The notes: a model not told the origin generated them from the letters alone. Numbered from the stretch's first letter, positions 28,174 to 37,870 are shown. The stretch: DNA of 64,000 nt from Streptomyces sp. NBC_00490 (GCF_036013645.1 NZ_CP107869.1:10354001-10418000); one strand, 5' to 3'. Numbers and translations: made by a program.

Positions 28174-28683
28174 GTGGCGGTGAGTGATCCTCAACAAGCA
28201 TGGCAGGAATGGCTGAACAGCCTGGACGCCCCACGGAAGACTGCCGCACAGTCGCTGCGTGCCCAGTACAGCGCCCTCGGCGTGACCGATCCTGTCGACT
28301 TGATCAAGTCGGAGGTGATGGAAGGCCTTCCACAGCTCGCGCGATTCGTGCTGCTGCGGAGCCTGTGGCACGGTGCGATCGACGCCTGGGCCGAGCCGGG
28401 CGCGCTCGCACAACTGCCGGCCGCGCAACGCCTTCTTGCCGCCGGTGCGGACCGGGCGGACCTGGTGCGCCTGGTCCGAGCCGTTGCCTATGAGGCGGTG
28501 TTCGCGACGCTCGACGAACTGGACACCGGCGGTGATGCCAACGTGTCGAGTGTGGGGCCCGGCTGGGTGGTCATGGAGGCGGGCAACGGTGGTGGTCCCA
28601 CTGGGCGCGCCCTGTCGGGCCTGCACGAAGACCTCCTGACCATGGACCCCATCGGCCGCGACGGAGCTGACCTGTGGCAATGA
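28174..28683 (+). CDS. Hypothetical protein, 169 aa
   Basis: GTG 28174 (or GTG 28180) begins a soluble, largely helical protein (SDPQQAWQEWLNSLDAPRKT, LARFVLLRSLWHGAIDAWAE, LVRLVRAVAYEAVFATLDEL) with a Gly-rich tail ending GRDGADLWQ. No motif or signal peptide was recognised. The start region (GTGGCGGTGAGTGATCC) has no strong ribosome site. It is a single gene, in a strip between IS elements, with host-like composition. Confidence 0.6.
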   Translation: MAVSDPQQAWQEWLNSLDAPRKTAAQSLRAQYSALGVTDPVDLIKSEVMEGLPQLARFVLLRSLWHGAIDAWAEPGALAQLPAAQRLLAAGADRADLVRLVRAVAYEAVFATLDELDTGGDANVSSVGPGWVVMEAGNGGGPTGRALSGLHEDLLTMDPIGRDGADLWQ

Positions 28684-28778
28684 GAAGCCGTCTCTCAACC
28701 GAACTTGATCGTGTGATTCCTGCTGGTCAGGCATGGTCTCGCTCGGGGTGAGGCAGGCATGCGGCGTCTTGTGTCGGC

Positions 28779-29327
28779 TTGATGGTCGAGGGGTGCGCGG
28801 TGGCGTCGGTGCTGGGAATGCTGGAGGAGCGGGAGGCTGCTGCCCGGGTGCGGGTGGAGGGCCTGCGGGAGGAAGTCGCGCGGCTGGCCGGGGTGTTGGA
28901 GGCTGCGGAGATCGAGCTGGACCGGAGGGTGATCGCGAGGGAGGAGCTGGTCGAGGCCCTGGCGGTCTCTGCGGCCGGGTCGCCTGCCGTGACCGAGGCC
29001 GGGACGGAGCGGGGAGCCGCGTCCTCACCCGTGCCGGGCTCGACGGTGCCGCCCTGGCGGGAGGGGTTGCCAGAGACGGTTCTGGCACCGGACTATCAGC
29101 GGCTCCTGGGTGTGCTGGAGGAGGGGCGGTCATCGGGCAGGGACCCGCTGAAGGCCAGGGAGATCGCGGTGGAACTGGGCTTGGAGACGACGCCGGCGAA
29201 GGTCGAGGGAGTGCGCTCGAAGGCCCGGCGCCTGGCGGAGCGCGGGTGGCTGGTGCAGGAGTCGTCGGGGGCGTTCAGCGCCGGTCGGCGGCCGGTGGCC
29301 GTGCCAGACGCCGGCTCATCCGCGTGA
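28779..29327 (+). CDS. Coiled-coil protein with C-terminal winged-helix-like domain
   Basis: 182 aa from a GTG or TTG-type start near 28779; ATG 28782 is also possible. Residues about 14-60 (LEEREAAARVRVEGLREEVA) form a coiled coil. The C-terminal half (LLGVLEEGRSSGRDPLKARE, IAVELGLETTPAKVEGVRSK, ARRLAERGWLVQE) resembles a small DNA-binding helix-turn-helix domain. Similar proteins are frequent beside transposases in Streptomyces, from memory, and their role is not known. The last about 50 bases overlap, convergently, the IS5 transposase gene at 29275. Confidence 0.6.
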   Translation: MMVEGCAVASVLGMLEEREAAARVRVEGLREEVARLAGVLEAAEIELDRRVIAREELVEALAVSAAGSPAVTEAGTERGAASSPVPGSTVPPWREGLPETVLAPDYQRLLGVLEEGRSSGRDPLKAREIAVELGLETTPAKVEGVRSKARRLAERGWLVQESSGAFSAGRRPVAVPDAGSSA

Positions 29328-30195
29328 TCATCGACCATCGGATCATCGCTTCGCTGGTGGCGGGCAGGGTTTCGTAATCTCTCGCCAGGCGGCGGGAGTT
29401 CATCAGCCAGGCGAATGTGCGCTCGGCCACCCAACGCCTGGGGAGCACCACGAAGCCCTTCGTGTCGTCGGTGCGCTTGACGATCTGCAGAGTGAGGGCG
29501 AGTTTCTGTCGGCACCAGTCGACCAGGTCGCCTGTGTAGCCGCCGTCGGCCCAGACAAGGCAGATGTCGCGACGCAGACGGCGCAGCCGGGTCAGCAGGC
29601 CCGCCGCAGCGTCCCGGTCGCCGATGTTCGCGGCGGTGACCGCGACGACCAGCAGCAGACCGAGCGTATCGGTCACGATGTGCCGCTTGCGGCCCGGCAC
29701 CTTCTTCCCGCCGTCGTAGCCGCGTGAGGCGGCCGGCACTGTCGCGGCGGCCCGCACCGACTGCGCGTCGATGATCCCCGCCGTGGGCTCGGCCTCCCGG
29801 CCCTCACGCTCACGCACCTGTCCGCGCAGCCGGTCATGGAACTCGGCGATCAGCCCGTGCTCACGCCAGCGGCGGAAGAACGCGTAGACCCGGCCCCAAT
29901 CGGGGAAGTCCGCGGGCATCGCCCGTCAGGCGATCCCGCCCGCGACCAGATACCGGATCGCGTCCAACATCTGGCGGTGGCAGTAGCCCTCCGGCTGCCC
30001 GCCCCGCCCCTGAAGCCAGGCCGGCACCGGCAGCAACGACCGGATGGCCGCCCACTCCGCGTCCGTCATGTCCGACGGATACCGCCGCACCCGATCGGGA
30101 TGATCGGCCGCATTCCCGTACACGTGCGCGAGGCAATCACACGATCGAGAGCCCGAGTTGAGAACTACGGGCGTGAGCGCGTACAACTGCGACAA
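29275..30195 (-). pseudogene. IS5-family transposase interrupted by an in-frame TGA
   Basis: N-terminal part 30195-29926 reads YPSDMTDAEWAAIRSLLPVP and YCHRQMLDAIRYLVAGGIA, then TGA at 29926-29928. The same frame continues RAMPADFPDWGRVYAFFRRW, AGIIDAQSVRAAATVPAASR (D), LVWADGGYTGDLVDWCRQKL (D) and RTFAWLMNSRRLARDYETLP (E). In relatives the stop position is usually Trp (ISWRAMP), so TGG became TGA. All other blocks are intact, so this is a very recent lesion. The element ends were not located. Confidence 0.85.
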
Positions 30196-30402
30196 CAGGG
30201 CCTCCGTAAGTTGTTGGGCGGCCCGGGAGGGTCGGATGTGGCTGAACAGGGCTTGCCTTCAGTGGTTCCCCAGGAGTGGCCGTCCGGCTCTCTTGGGCAC
30301 CCTGGCTACTGATTGAAAATTGCGGATTGGTCGCTGTTTACGGAGCTGATGGCGGGGTGTCCCTCGGGCCGACGGAATGTTGCGCGGGACGAGGAGTGGC
30401 GA
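30196..30402 (+). other. IS110 left non-coding end, candidate bridge-RNA region
   Basis: About 200 bp between the IS5 copy and the IS110 start with no gene. In IS110-type elements the non-coding end next to the transposase start often specifies the bridge RNA. I did not fold it, and the element end is not identified. Confidence 0.3.
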
Positions 30403-31605
30403 GTGAACCAGCGGCACGACCGAGTGTGGGCCGGCATCGACGCGGGCAAGGGCCATCACTGGGCTGCGGTAGTCGACGAGACCGGTACGACGCTGTGGTC
30501 CCAGAAGATCGATAACGACGAGACCCCGATCCTGGCAGCCATCGGCGAAATCCTGAACCTGGCCGAGGAAGTCCACTGGGCAGTGGACATCTCGGGCACC
30601 GCCTCCGCCCTGCTGCTCGCTCTGCTCGCCGCGCATGGCCAGCAGGCCGTCTACGTGCCCGGCCGCACCGTCAACCGCATGTCCGGCGCCTACCGGGGGG
30701 AGGCCAAGACTGACGCACGCGACGCCTACGTCATTGCCGAAACCGTCCGTCACCGACGGGACTTCACCGCCATCGCGGTGCCTGCTCAGCTCGCCGCAGA
30801 CCTGGCCCTGATGACCGCCCACCGATCCGATCTGGTCGCCGACCGAGTACGGATGATCAACCGGCTGCGGGACGTGCTGACCGGCATCTTCCCCGCGCTG
30901 GAGAGGGCCTTCGACTACTCGGCGCAGAAAGGCGCACTCGTACTGCTGACCGGTTATCAGTACCCGGCCGCGATCCGCCGCCGGGGCCGGGCCCGGCTGA
31001 CCGCCTGGCTGGCGCACCGCAGCGTGCGCGGCGCGGAAACCGTGGCCGACACCGCCCTGGAAGCCGCTGAGGCCCAGCACACCGCATTGCCCGGCGAGGA
31101 TGTCGCCGGCCAGATCGTCGCCGACCTGGCGACTCAGATCCTGGCGCTGGACGATCGGATCAAGCACCTCGACAAGCAGATCCGCGAAGCCTTCCGGACG
31201 CATCCCCAAGCCGGGATCATCGAGTCGCTGCCCGGCATGGGGCCGGTTCTGGGAGCCGAATTCATCGTCGCCGCCGGGGACATCGCGTCGTTCGCCGATG
31301 CCGGGAACCTTGCCTCGGCAGCCGGCCTGGTGCCCGTCCCGCGGGACTCCGGGCGCCGCACCGGCAACCTGCACCGGCCCAAGCGCTATAGCCGCCGCCT
31401 GCGGCGAGTGTTCTACCTGTCGGCGCAGACAAGCATCATCCGCGAGGGACCCAACCGCGCCTTCTACCTCAAGAAGCGCGGCGAGGGACTCAAGCACGTC
31501 CAGGCGATCATCGCCCTGGCCCGCCGACGAGTGGACGTGCTGTGGGCGCTCCTGCGCGACAACAGGGTCTTCACCCCCGCCCCGCCGATCGCGCAGGCAG
31601 CTTGA
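30403..31605 (+). CDS. IS110-family transposase (DEDD recombinase)
   Basis: 400 aa from GTG 30403, chosen because GAGGAG lies 8-13 bases upstream and WAGIDAGKGHHWAAVVDETG (the first DEDD Asp) follows directly. N-terminal RuvC-like part: TDARDAYVIAETVRHRR. C-terminal Tnp20 part: IIESLPGMGPVLGAEFIVAA and SFADAGNLASAAGLVPVPRD, with the serine-bearing region FYLSAQTSIIREGPNRAFYL. IS110 enzymes act with a guide RNA made from the element's own non-coding end (established for the family), so the stretch 30200-30402 and 31606-31780 are where such an RNA would be encoded. Intact. Confidence 0.95.
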   Translation: MNQRHDRVWAGIDAGKGHHWAAVVDETGTTLWSQKIDNDETPILAAIGEILNLAEEVHWAVDISGTASALLLALLAAHGQQAVYVPGRTVNRMSGAYRGEAKTDARDAYVIAETVRHRRDFTAIAVPAQLAADLALMTAHRSDLVADRVRMINRLRDVLTGIFPALERAFDYSAQKGALVLLTGYQYPAAIRRRGRARLTAWLAHRSVRGAETVADTALEAAEAQHTALPGEDVAGQIVADLATQILALDDRIKHLDKQIREAFRTHPQAGIIESLPGMGPVLGAEFIVAAGDIASFADAGNLASAAGLVPVPRDSGRRTGNLHRPKRYSRRLRRVFYLSAQTSIIREGPNRAFYLKKRGEGLKHVQAIIALARRRVDVLWALLRDNRVFTPAPPIAQAA

Positions 31606-31886
31606 CACAGTCATTGAAACTCCTGGTACTGCTCGGTTCGGTTCGCACCTCCGAGCTACCAAGGGGCCCTGCCCTCATGCACCGACCGTCAGAAGACCAC
31701 CCCAGCGAGAAGCCTGTTCGACTCGCCCGTTCCATGATCGGTTGAGATACGGCTTCTGAGGGCAGTGCTGTGCGCTGATTGATACAGATCAGGACTGAGA
31801 CGGGACATCTGCCCGGGTCCGTCCTTCCTCAGGCGACACTGATGTCCGTCGTCAGCCAATCAAGGCGTTTGACACCGAACCAGACG
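31606..31886. other. IS110 right end and spacer, no gene
   Basis: No convincing frame. It includes the right end of the IS110, whose exact boundary I could not fix. Confidence 0.3.
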
Positions 31887-32372
31887 TCAGCGGGAAGGGA
31901 AGGACATCAGGGCGAGATCCCACTGGTCAGCTGCGTGGAGCAACGCGGCCGTATCCATGTGCACCTCCACGACGTACTGGTAGACGTCGGCCCCGTCGTT
32001 GTCCTGCTGCCAAGGAGGTGACGCCGCCAAGGAAAGGTGAACGCGAATGACCGCGGCCCCGTCTTCGCTTCGGTCAGCGAGGCTGAAGGCCAGGAGCGGT
32101 TCGATGAACTCTATGTCCGGAGACAAATCGCCTTCGCTATCGGGCTCGGTTGCAGACACGGTCCCGGCAGCCACCGTGCGCAGCCACGAGGTCACCTGAC
32201 GAGCTTCATCGGTCAGCAGACACGGATCGGTGAAGGACCAATCACCCTCGGGGGTGGTGACCATGGCATCGATGACCAGCCAGTTGTCGTCGTACGAGTC
32301 GCGCCGAACCACAGCGAACTGATAGCGCACCGGGTGGAGTTCGACGCTTCTTACACGATCACTCAAGAGCAC
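31887..32372 (-). CDS. WapI-like immunity protein
   Basis: 161 aa from GTG 32372, which places [20 protein letters not shown] at the N-terminus, the usual start of WapI-family proteins. The longer frame to 32450 adds residues without family support. Other family-like blocks are [63 protein letters not shown] and the closing [16 protein letters not shown]. WapI protects against a contact-dependent nuclease toxin in Bacillus (family knowledge); here no toxin gene is nearby. Soluble, beta-rich, single gene. I am fairly sure of the family but not of the partner. Confidence 0.75.
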   Translation of the reverse strand: MLLSDRVRSVELHPVRYQFAVVRRDSYDDNWLVIDAMVTTPEGDWSFTDPCLLTDEARQVTSWLRTVAAGTVSATEPDSEGDLSPDIEFIEPLLAFSLADRSEDGAAVIRVHLSLAASPPWQQDNDGADVYQYVVEVHMDTAALLHAADQWDLALMSFPSR

Positions 32373-32472
32373 TGCGCCAGGATGCCATGCGCAAGCCGGC
32401 AGGACGGAACGGTTACCACCCAACCTAGTGCCGCATCCGGCACAGAACAACGTAGGGATCAGTAGGAATCAG

Positions 32473-33826
32473 TCAGGAAGAGTCTCTGCCCCGCAGCGGG
32501 ACCTCCCGGATCAGCCAGGACACCGCGAACGTCACGACGCACAGTGCCGCCGTGCCGAGCGCGACACCGTGCAGCCCGTCGATGACGCCGGCCCGGAACG
32601 CGTCCTGGACTGGGCTCGGCAGGTCCCGCAGCAGCGCGGGAGTGAGTTCCCCGTCGGTCAGTCGCTGGCCGTCAGCGCCGAGCCGGTCCGTGACAGTGGC
32701 GGTGAGACGTTTCGTATAAACGGAACCGAGGACTGCGACGCCGAGCGATCCACCGATGGTGCGCAGCAGTGTCTGGGTGCCGCTGGCCGCGCCCATGTCG
32801 CGGAGTTCGGCGCTGTTCATCGTGATCAGCATCATCGGCTGCATCAGGCAGCCGATACCCACGCCGAGCACGAGGGTCAGACCGGAGGCCAGACCCGGGG
32901 TCGTGCCGGTGCGGAGCGTCAGCAGGGCCAGCGCACCCACCGTGGCCAACGCGCCGCCCGCGATCGGGTAGTGGCGGTAGCGGCCGCCGTTGCTCACGCG
33001 CCGCCCGATGAAGAGCTGCGCGCCGATCATGCCGAGCGTCAGCGGGATGAGCAGCAGGCCGCTCTCTGTGGACGACATGTCCTGCACGAACTGCATGTAC
33101 TGCGGCAGATAGCTCGCCGTCGCCAGCATGGCCTCACCCGTGACGAAGCTCAGGACCTGCGCCACCGTGAAGTTGCGGTCGCGGAACAATCGGGGCGGGA
33201 TCACCGGCTCCGGGGCGCGCCGCTCCACGCGCACGAAGGCGGCGAGCGTCGCCACGAACACCACGCCGAGCCCGATGATCTGCGGTGATGTCCAGGCGTA
33301 CGTGGTCCCTGCCCAGCTCGCGAGCAGTGTCAGGGCGAGGATCGCGACGGTCAGCAGCCCCGCGCCGGCCAGGTCGATCTGCGCCCTGACGCGTTCGCCG
33401 CGCAGTCGCACCCCGAAGCTGACGAGGGCGAGTGCCGTGACGCCGACCGGCACATTGACGTAGAACACCCAGCGCCAGTCCCACTGGTCGGTGAGGAATC
33501 CCCCGACCAGCGGCCCGCCGATCGTCGCGGCGGGCAGCAGCACCCCGATGAGCGACTGGGCCCGCCCGGCCTCCGCCGGAGCGAGCAGCGTGCCGATGAG
33601 GGAGAGAGCTCCCACGAACAGGCCGCCCGCGCCGAGGCCCTGCAGCGCCCGGAAGGCGATCAACTGCTGCATGTCCTGGGCGATTCCGCACAGTACGGAG
33701 CCGACGAGGAAGACCGTGATGGACGCGAGGTAGCTGCCTTTGCGGCTGTACAGATCGCCGAGCTTGCTCCATATCGGGGTGGAGACGGCCATGGTGAGCA
33801 GATAGGCGGTGAGCAAGGCGCTACTG
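32473..33826 (-). pseudogene. EmrB/QacA-type MFS drug transporter truncated at its N-terminus by ISL3
   Basis: About 450 residues in frame, from TAYLLTMAVSTPIWSKLGDL (end of TM1-2 loop, motif A GDLYSRKG) through TLLAPAEAGRAQSLIGVLLP, GGPLVGGFLTDQWDWRWVFY (motif C), FYVNVPVG and many further membrane segments to WLIREVPLRGRDSS. A DHA2-type 14-TM exporter would carry about 45 more residues at the front, with the first membrane helix. These are missing: at about 33826 the sequence changes to an ISL3 transposase on the other strand. With no start codon or promoter of its own it is probably dead. Confidence 0.85.
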
Positions 33827-33828
33827 CC

Positions 33829-34755
33829 GGGGCACCCCAGGCGACGCAGGTCGCCGACCGTTGGCACTTGTGGCACAACCTCGGGGAAGCCGCCGAGCGG
33901 GCTGTCGCCCGACACCGCCAGTGCCTTCGCGTCCTGGTCCCCGATCGCGAGGCGAAGGCCGAACCACCGGCGCCGCCCGAGGAGAAGGCGGACTCTCCAT
34001 GGCGGAGCGAGCGGTTCGCCAACCGTGTCCGAGCCAGGCACGCCACGGTCCACGCGCTGCTGGAAGCCGGCCACAGCCGCCGTTCCATCGGGCGTCAGCT
34101 CCAGATGACCCACCGCACCGTCAAGAGCCTCACCGACGCTGCGAAGCCGGAAGACCTCTTTCGCGGCCAGTGGAAGCACAACAGGACCTCCGTCCTCGAC
34201 GAGTACAAGGCCTACCTGGACGAACGTTGGGACGAGGGCTGCACCAACGCCTGGAAGCTCTGGAAGGAGATCGTTCCCTTGGGCTATCGCGGCAGCTACG
34301 GCCGGGTCAGCGCCTACCTGCGAGAGAAGCGGACCTCGCCACGGCCGGTCGCCGCGCAGCAGCCGGCACCCCGCGTGGTGACGAGATGGATCCTCAGCCG
34401 ACCCGAGACGCTGACCGAGATCGAACAGCTCCGGCTCAAGACCGTCCTGGCCAACTGCCCTGAACTCGATGCCCTGACCGGTCACGTCCGGTCCTTCGCC
34501 CGCATGCTCACCGAGCGCCAGGGTGAACGACTCCCGCAGTGGCTCGACGCCGTCCGCCAGGACGACCTGCCCAGCCTCCACACTCTCGCGGCCAGCATCG
34601 ACCGAGGCCGCGACGCGGTCATCGCCGGCCTCACGCTGCCCTGGAACTCCGGAGTCATCGAAGGCCTCGTCAATCGGATCAAGATGCTCAAGCGCCAGAT
34701 GTTCGGCCGCGCAGGCTTCGGCCTTCTTCGCAAACGGGTCCTGCTCGCCCCGTAG
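33829..34755 (+). pseudogene. ISL3-family transposase, C-terminal two thirds
   Basis: The frame begins in the middle of the family sequence (GAPQATQVADRWHLWHNLGE) and continues AGHSRRSIGRQLQMTHRTVK, YLDERWDEGCTNAWKLWKEI, FARMLTERQGERLPQWLDAV and LPWNSGVIEGLVNRIKMLKR, with Glu in the last block, ending LLRKRVLLAP. The zinc-finger, helix-turn-helix and first catalytic Asp parts are absent. Because both this gene and the MFS gene are cut at the same point, a deletion or recombination between the IS and its target is more likely than a clean insertion. Confidence 0.85.
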
Positions 34756-34811
34756 TCGTGTTGTCAGTGCCTGATGCGAGGATCCGGGCGACCATACGCA
34801 AGGAGATCAGC

Positions 34812-35240
34812 ATGGGCACCTGGGATACCGGTCCCTTCGACAACGACACAGCCGCGGACTTCGCCAACGCCCTCGACGATGCCGAGCCCGAAGCGCGCGA
34901 AGCCCTGATCCGAGGCGTCCTCATTCGGACGATCGACGCCACCGGCTATCTCACGGAAGCAGAAGAGGCGGTGGCCGCCGCCTTGATCGCGGCGCAATGT
35001 CCCGGAGGCGAACCCGTCGACATGTCCTACGGCCCGGAAACACCCATGCCCGTGTTCCCTTCCGACCTTCGGGCACTCGCCGACGAAGCCCTCGCCCGCA
35101 TCGCATGCGACGAGGATGGGCCGGACTCAAACTGGGTCGACCCGGAGGACTGGAAGCAGTGGCGGTCCATACTCACGCGCCTTCGCGCAGTGCTTGTTCC
35201 GCCGCCACCTTCCATCGCTCTCTTCGACATCCAGCCATAG
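34812..35240 (+). CDS. DUF4259-containing protein
   Basis: 142 aa from ATG 34812 with AAGGAGATCAGC upstream. The opening MGTWDTGPFDNDTAADFANA is the hallmark of DUF4259. LIAAQCPGGEPVDMSYGPET and the closing WVDPEDWKQWRSILTRL follow the family pattern. Soluble and acidic (many Asp and Glu). DUF4259 proteins are small single genes scattered in bacteria, often near toxin-immunity loci; the function is unknown. It stands alone between the ISL3 relic and the next small gene. Confidence 0.85.
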   Translation: MGTWDTGPFDNDTAADFANALDDAEPEAREALIRGVLIRTIDATGYLTEAEEAVAAALIAAQCPGGEPVDMSYGPETPMPVFPSDLRALADEALARIACDEDGPDSNWVDPEDWKQWRSILTRLRAVLVPPPPSIALFDIQP

Positions 35241-35441
35241 CGGAGCGTCACTAAGCACGAAAGCTGAGCCAGAACCCGAGTTACGGCGGCAGATATGCAC
35301 TACTTCGGGAGGTGCCCCGCCCGGGTCGCAGTCGATGTTCACGAGAACGGAAGACACCTCGTGGACCCGCCCGCCCACCGGGTGAAGGCAGGCGTCGACT
35401 GGGCCACGCGCCGACGTCACCGCGCCCCGTAGGGTGATCTC

Positions 35442-35852
35442 ATGTTCGATCGTTTGGAGATCAGGGTGTTGCCGCCGGGACCCCGGTTCGCTGCTCAGTT
35501 GCGGTTCTGGGTCAACGGCGAGGATCTGGTCGAAGAGGCGGTCGGTGAAGGCGGCCGCGGACCGTACGCGGCTGATGCGCTGCCGGCCGGCCGCCCCAGC
35601 CCTCTCCGGGCGACCGGCGAGGCGCGCCGCCTGGAGCTGGGGGAACCAGACTGCACCGGTGGCTGCTGCGGCTTCTTGACCGTGGTTGTGCAGCGGTTCG
35701 GAGAGATCGTGCAGTGGTCGAACTGGGAGGTTCCGTCGGAGGCGCACACCCGTGTGCCCAACCCTCCGCCCGGGCTCCACTTCGACGCGAGTCAGTACGA
35801 CGCCGAAGTGGCTCGCTCTGAGGCGGACCGTTGGTGGCAGATGCACCCGTAG
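35442..35852 (+). CDS. Hypothetical protein, 136 aa
   Basis: ATG 35442 begins MFDRLEIRVLPPGPRFAAQL. The protein is beta-rich and soluble, with a Cys cluster PDCTGGCCGFLTVVVQRFGE that could bind metal, and the end AEVARSEADRWWQMHP. It is conserved-looking but I cannot assign a family. No ribosome site stronger than GGTGATCTC is visible. It is a single gene among immunity-like ones. Confidence 0.65.
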   Translation: MFDRLEIRVLPPGPRFAAQLRFWVNGEDLVEEAVGEGGRGPYAADALPAGRPSPLRATGEARRLELGEPDCTGGCCGFLTVVVQRFGEIVQWSNWEVPSEAHTRVPNPPPGLHFDASQYDAEVARSEADRWWQMHP

Positions 35853-36091
35853 CCCAGCACCGCGTGCCTCCGCCCGGCTGCGGGCTCGTGCCAGCCACGT
35901 GTCCTTGGTCAACCGAGAACGCCTCCCCAGGGCCAGGTGCTGTCGAAGCTTTGACGGCATGGAGGGGGTCGTGTGTCGGTGGCCAGAGTGACCGTGCGTT
36001 GTCTGACGCAGCTGAGGCGTAGCCGGCGAAAGCGCGCCAGGGAGCCTTCTGGCTCTGGAGTTCGACTCCCTGGCAGGGCAAGATCGGGCGC

Positions 36092-36670
36092 ATGCCCAGC
36101 CGAGATGAGATCGTTCTGCCGCCAAGCATTCGGTTATCAGGAGACGGGATACTGCTCAGAGAGTGGGCCGAGTCCGACCTGTCCGCGTTGATTGAGCTCT
36201 ATGACGATCCCGAGATCGACCGCTGGACTCCAGTGCCCTCTCCGTTTGACTCCAGGGCGGCGCGTGAGTACCTGACCAAGGCTCGCGAAGGCCGCGAGGA
36301 AGGGCGCAAGAAAGCGCAATTGGTGATCACTACCGACGGTGAGAAGCCGCGCGGTGAGGTCCTCCTCTTTCGCAGCGCGCTCGACGCGCGGGACATCGAG
36401 CTCGCTTATGGCGTCGGCAGCCAACATCGGCGACAGGGCCTGGCCTCACGAGCTGTCACGTTGACGGCTGACTACGCCTGTCGCCAGCTGGACGCAAGGC
36501 GCGTGCTGCTGCGCATTGAAACAGGGAACTCCGCGAGTGTGGCTGTCGCTCACGCAACTGGCTTTCAGCTCACCGACGACGAGCCCATCACGCGCGAGGC
36601 TAAGGGCCGCCAGGTGACATTGCTTACCTGGTGTTATCAGAACGGCGGAGCAGATTCTCTCTCGACTTGA
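36092..36670 (+). CDS. GNAT-family N-acetyltransferase
   Basis: 192 aa, RimJ/RimL-type. LPPSIRLSGDGILLREWAES opens the fold, ALIELYDDPEIDRWTPVPSP follows, and the acetyl-CoA loop is GVGSQHRRQGLASRAVTLTA (R/Q-x-x-G-x-A). ARRVLLRIETGNSASVAVAH is the usual strand-helix after it. It acetylates an amine on a protein N-terminus or small molecule; the target is not known. Start ATG 36092; GGCAGGGCAAGATCGGGCGC precedes it. It ends close to the IstB relic, on the other strand. Confidence 0.9.
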   Translation: MPSRDEIVLPPSIRLSGDGILLREWAESDLSALIELYDDPEIDRWTPVPSPFDSRAAREYLTKAREGREEGRKKAQLVITTDGEKPRGEVLLFRSALDARDIELAYGVGSQHRRQGLASRAVTLTADYACRQLDARRVLLRIETGNSASVAVAHATGFQLTDDEPITREAKGRQVTLLTWCYQNGGADSLST

Positions 36671-36690
36671 GCGGCTGGGACGCCTTGCCT

Positions 36691-36975
36691 TCAGCCCGCC
36701 TCGGCATGTTCAGCCCGTGCCAGGGTGCTGGCAAGCCGGTAGGAGTCGGTGCCGGTTTCGATGATGGTGGCGTTGAAGGTGAGGCGGTCGACGATGGCCG
36801 CGCAGAGGCGGGGGTCGGTGAAGGTCTTCGTCCAACCGCCGAACGATTCGTTGGAGGCGATGGCGACGCTTTGCTGCGCCTCGCGCTCGGTCAGGACCTG
36901 GAACAGCAACGCGGTGCCGTGCCGGTCCAGTTCCATGTATCCGAGTTCGTCGATGCACAAAGATCGACGCGGCCG
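36691..36975 (-). pseudogene. IstB-like ATPase of IS21 family, C-terminal remnant
   Basis: Minus-strand frame LCIDELGYMELDRHGTALLF (Walker B), QVLTEREAQQSVAIASNESF, GGWTKTFTDPRLCAAIVDRL and FNATIIETGTDSYRLASTLA, the typical end of the IS21 helper. The Walker A part and the istA gene are missing. Confidence 0.9.
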
Positions 36976-37049
36976 CAGACCAGGCCGCCAGCCATGCCCC
37001 GCTTCAGGCAACGAAGGGAAGTCGACCGGCGGGCGACCCTGCCGCCAGC

Positions 37050-37637
37050 TCATGGTTGCATTGTGATCGGGAACCTGGAACTCAGCTGCGGCAGCCTACG
37101 CGAGGCTTCAACCTCATCTCGCACGTCCCAGCGCTTCCCGAGCGGGTCCCGAACCACTTCGTCGTCACTTTGCAGAGCGTCCACTGCCTCATAGAAGGTG
37201 GCGAACTCGTCGGACACCTGGGTCGCCTGTTCGTAGGCCTCGGCCGCGACATAGTCCAGTTCCTCCCACTCCGGCCAGTGATCACCCCACTCACCTCGTG
37301 ATCGGCCTGCCAAGCGCCCTACCTCAGGCGCCTCGGCCAGAGTGTCGGGATCCTGGACAGCTCGCTCGAACGTGGCCTGGCCCAAGCCGACTGCCCACAG
37401 ACGGAAGTAGCAGAAGCCGTCATCCGAGCACCAGCCGCCGAAGATCCTGTCGGCGGCAGCCCAAAGGTCCCAGGTGAATGCCTGCTCACACAGACGGTCA
37501 AGGCAAACCTGGAACCCCACGATCTCCTTCACGGGCCTTCGCGCGAGTTCGTCCTTCAACCACGCCAGTCGCTCAGCCCTGCCATGAGCCTCCTCCCGGC
37601 ATTCCTCGATGATCTTCCAGAAGGAGTCGATGTCCAC
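37050..37637 (-). CDS. DUF4240-containing protein
   Basis: 195 aa from GTG 37637. MDIDSFWKIIEECREEAHGR opens the domain and LARRPVKEIVGFQVCLDRL follows. Then FGGWCSDDGFCYFRLWAVGL, FERAVQDPDTLAEAPEV and DYVAAEAYEQ are conserved DUF4240 blocks. The protein is acidic, soluble and rich in Trp. The domain is widespread, often adjacent to WGR or toxin-related genes; no function is established. It is separate from the IstB relic, whose frame ends at about 36975. Confidence 0.85.
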   Translation of the reverse strand: MDIDSFWKIIEECREEAHGRAERLAWLKDELARRPVKEIVGFQVCLDRLCEQAFTWDLWAAADRIFGGWCSDDGFCYFRLWAVGLGQATFERAVQDPDTLAEAPEVGRLAGRSRGEWGDHWPEWEELDYVAAEAYEQATQVSDEFATFYEAVDALQSDDEVVRDPLGKRWDVRDEVEASRRLPQLSSRFPITMQP

Positions 37638-37679
37638 GACGGCACTATCGCAGGTGCCTATGACAGACCAATGGCAGCG

Positions 37680-37870
37680 AGTGGGAGAGCAGCACGGTCA
37701 ATGGTCGCGATACCCGCTACCGGCACTCAGTTCGGCAGGCTGCCGCCATGCTGGCCGACGCCACCTCAGTCGGGCTGGAGGAGCTGACAGATCGCTGGAC
37801 CGCGAGGCTCAGGTCCGCCGACGGGGCCGCCGATTCTGGCAGACACCGACAGAACCCCACTGCGTGAACC
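37680..37870 (+). pseudogene. Possible relic of a short helical protein
   Basis: A plus-strand frame reads RYRHSVRQAAAMLADATSVG and LEELTDRWTARLRSADG before a stop. It looks like the end of a lost gene rather than chance, but no start, ribosome site or family is visible. Confidence 0.25.

Noticed and set aside
32373..32450. Zinc-ribbon-like [12 protein letters not shown] at the front of the WapI-like frame
   Set aside because: Only two Cys, no partner pair, and WapI relatives start later; taken as chance.
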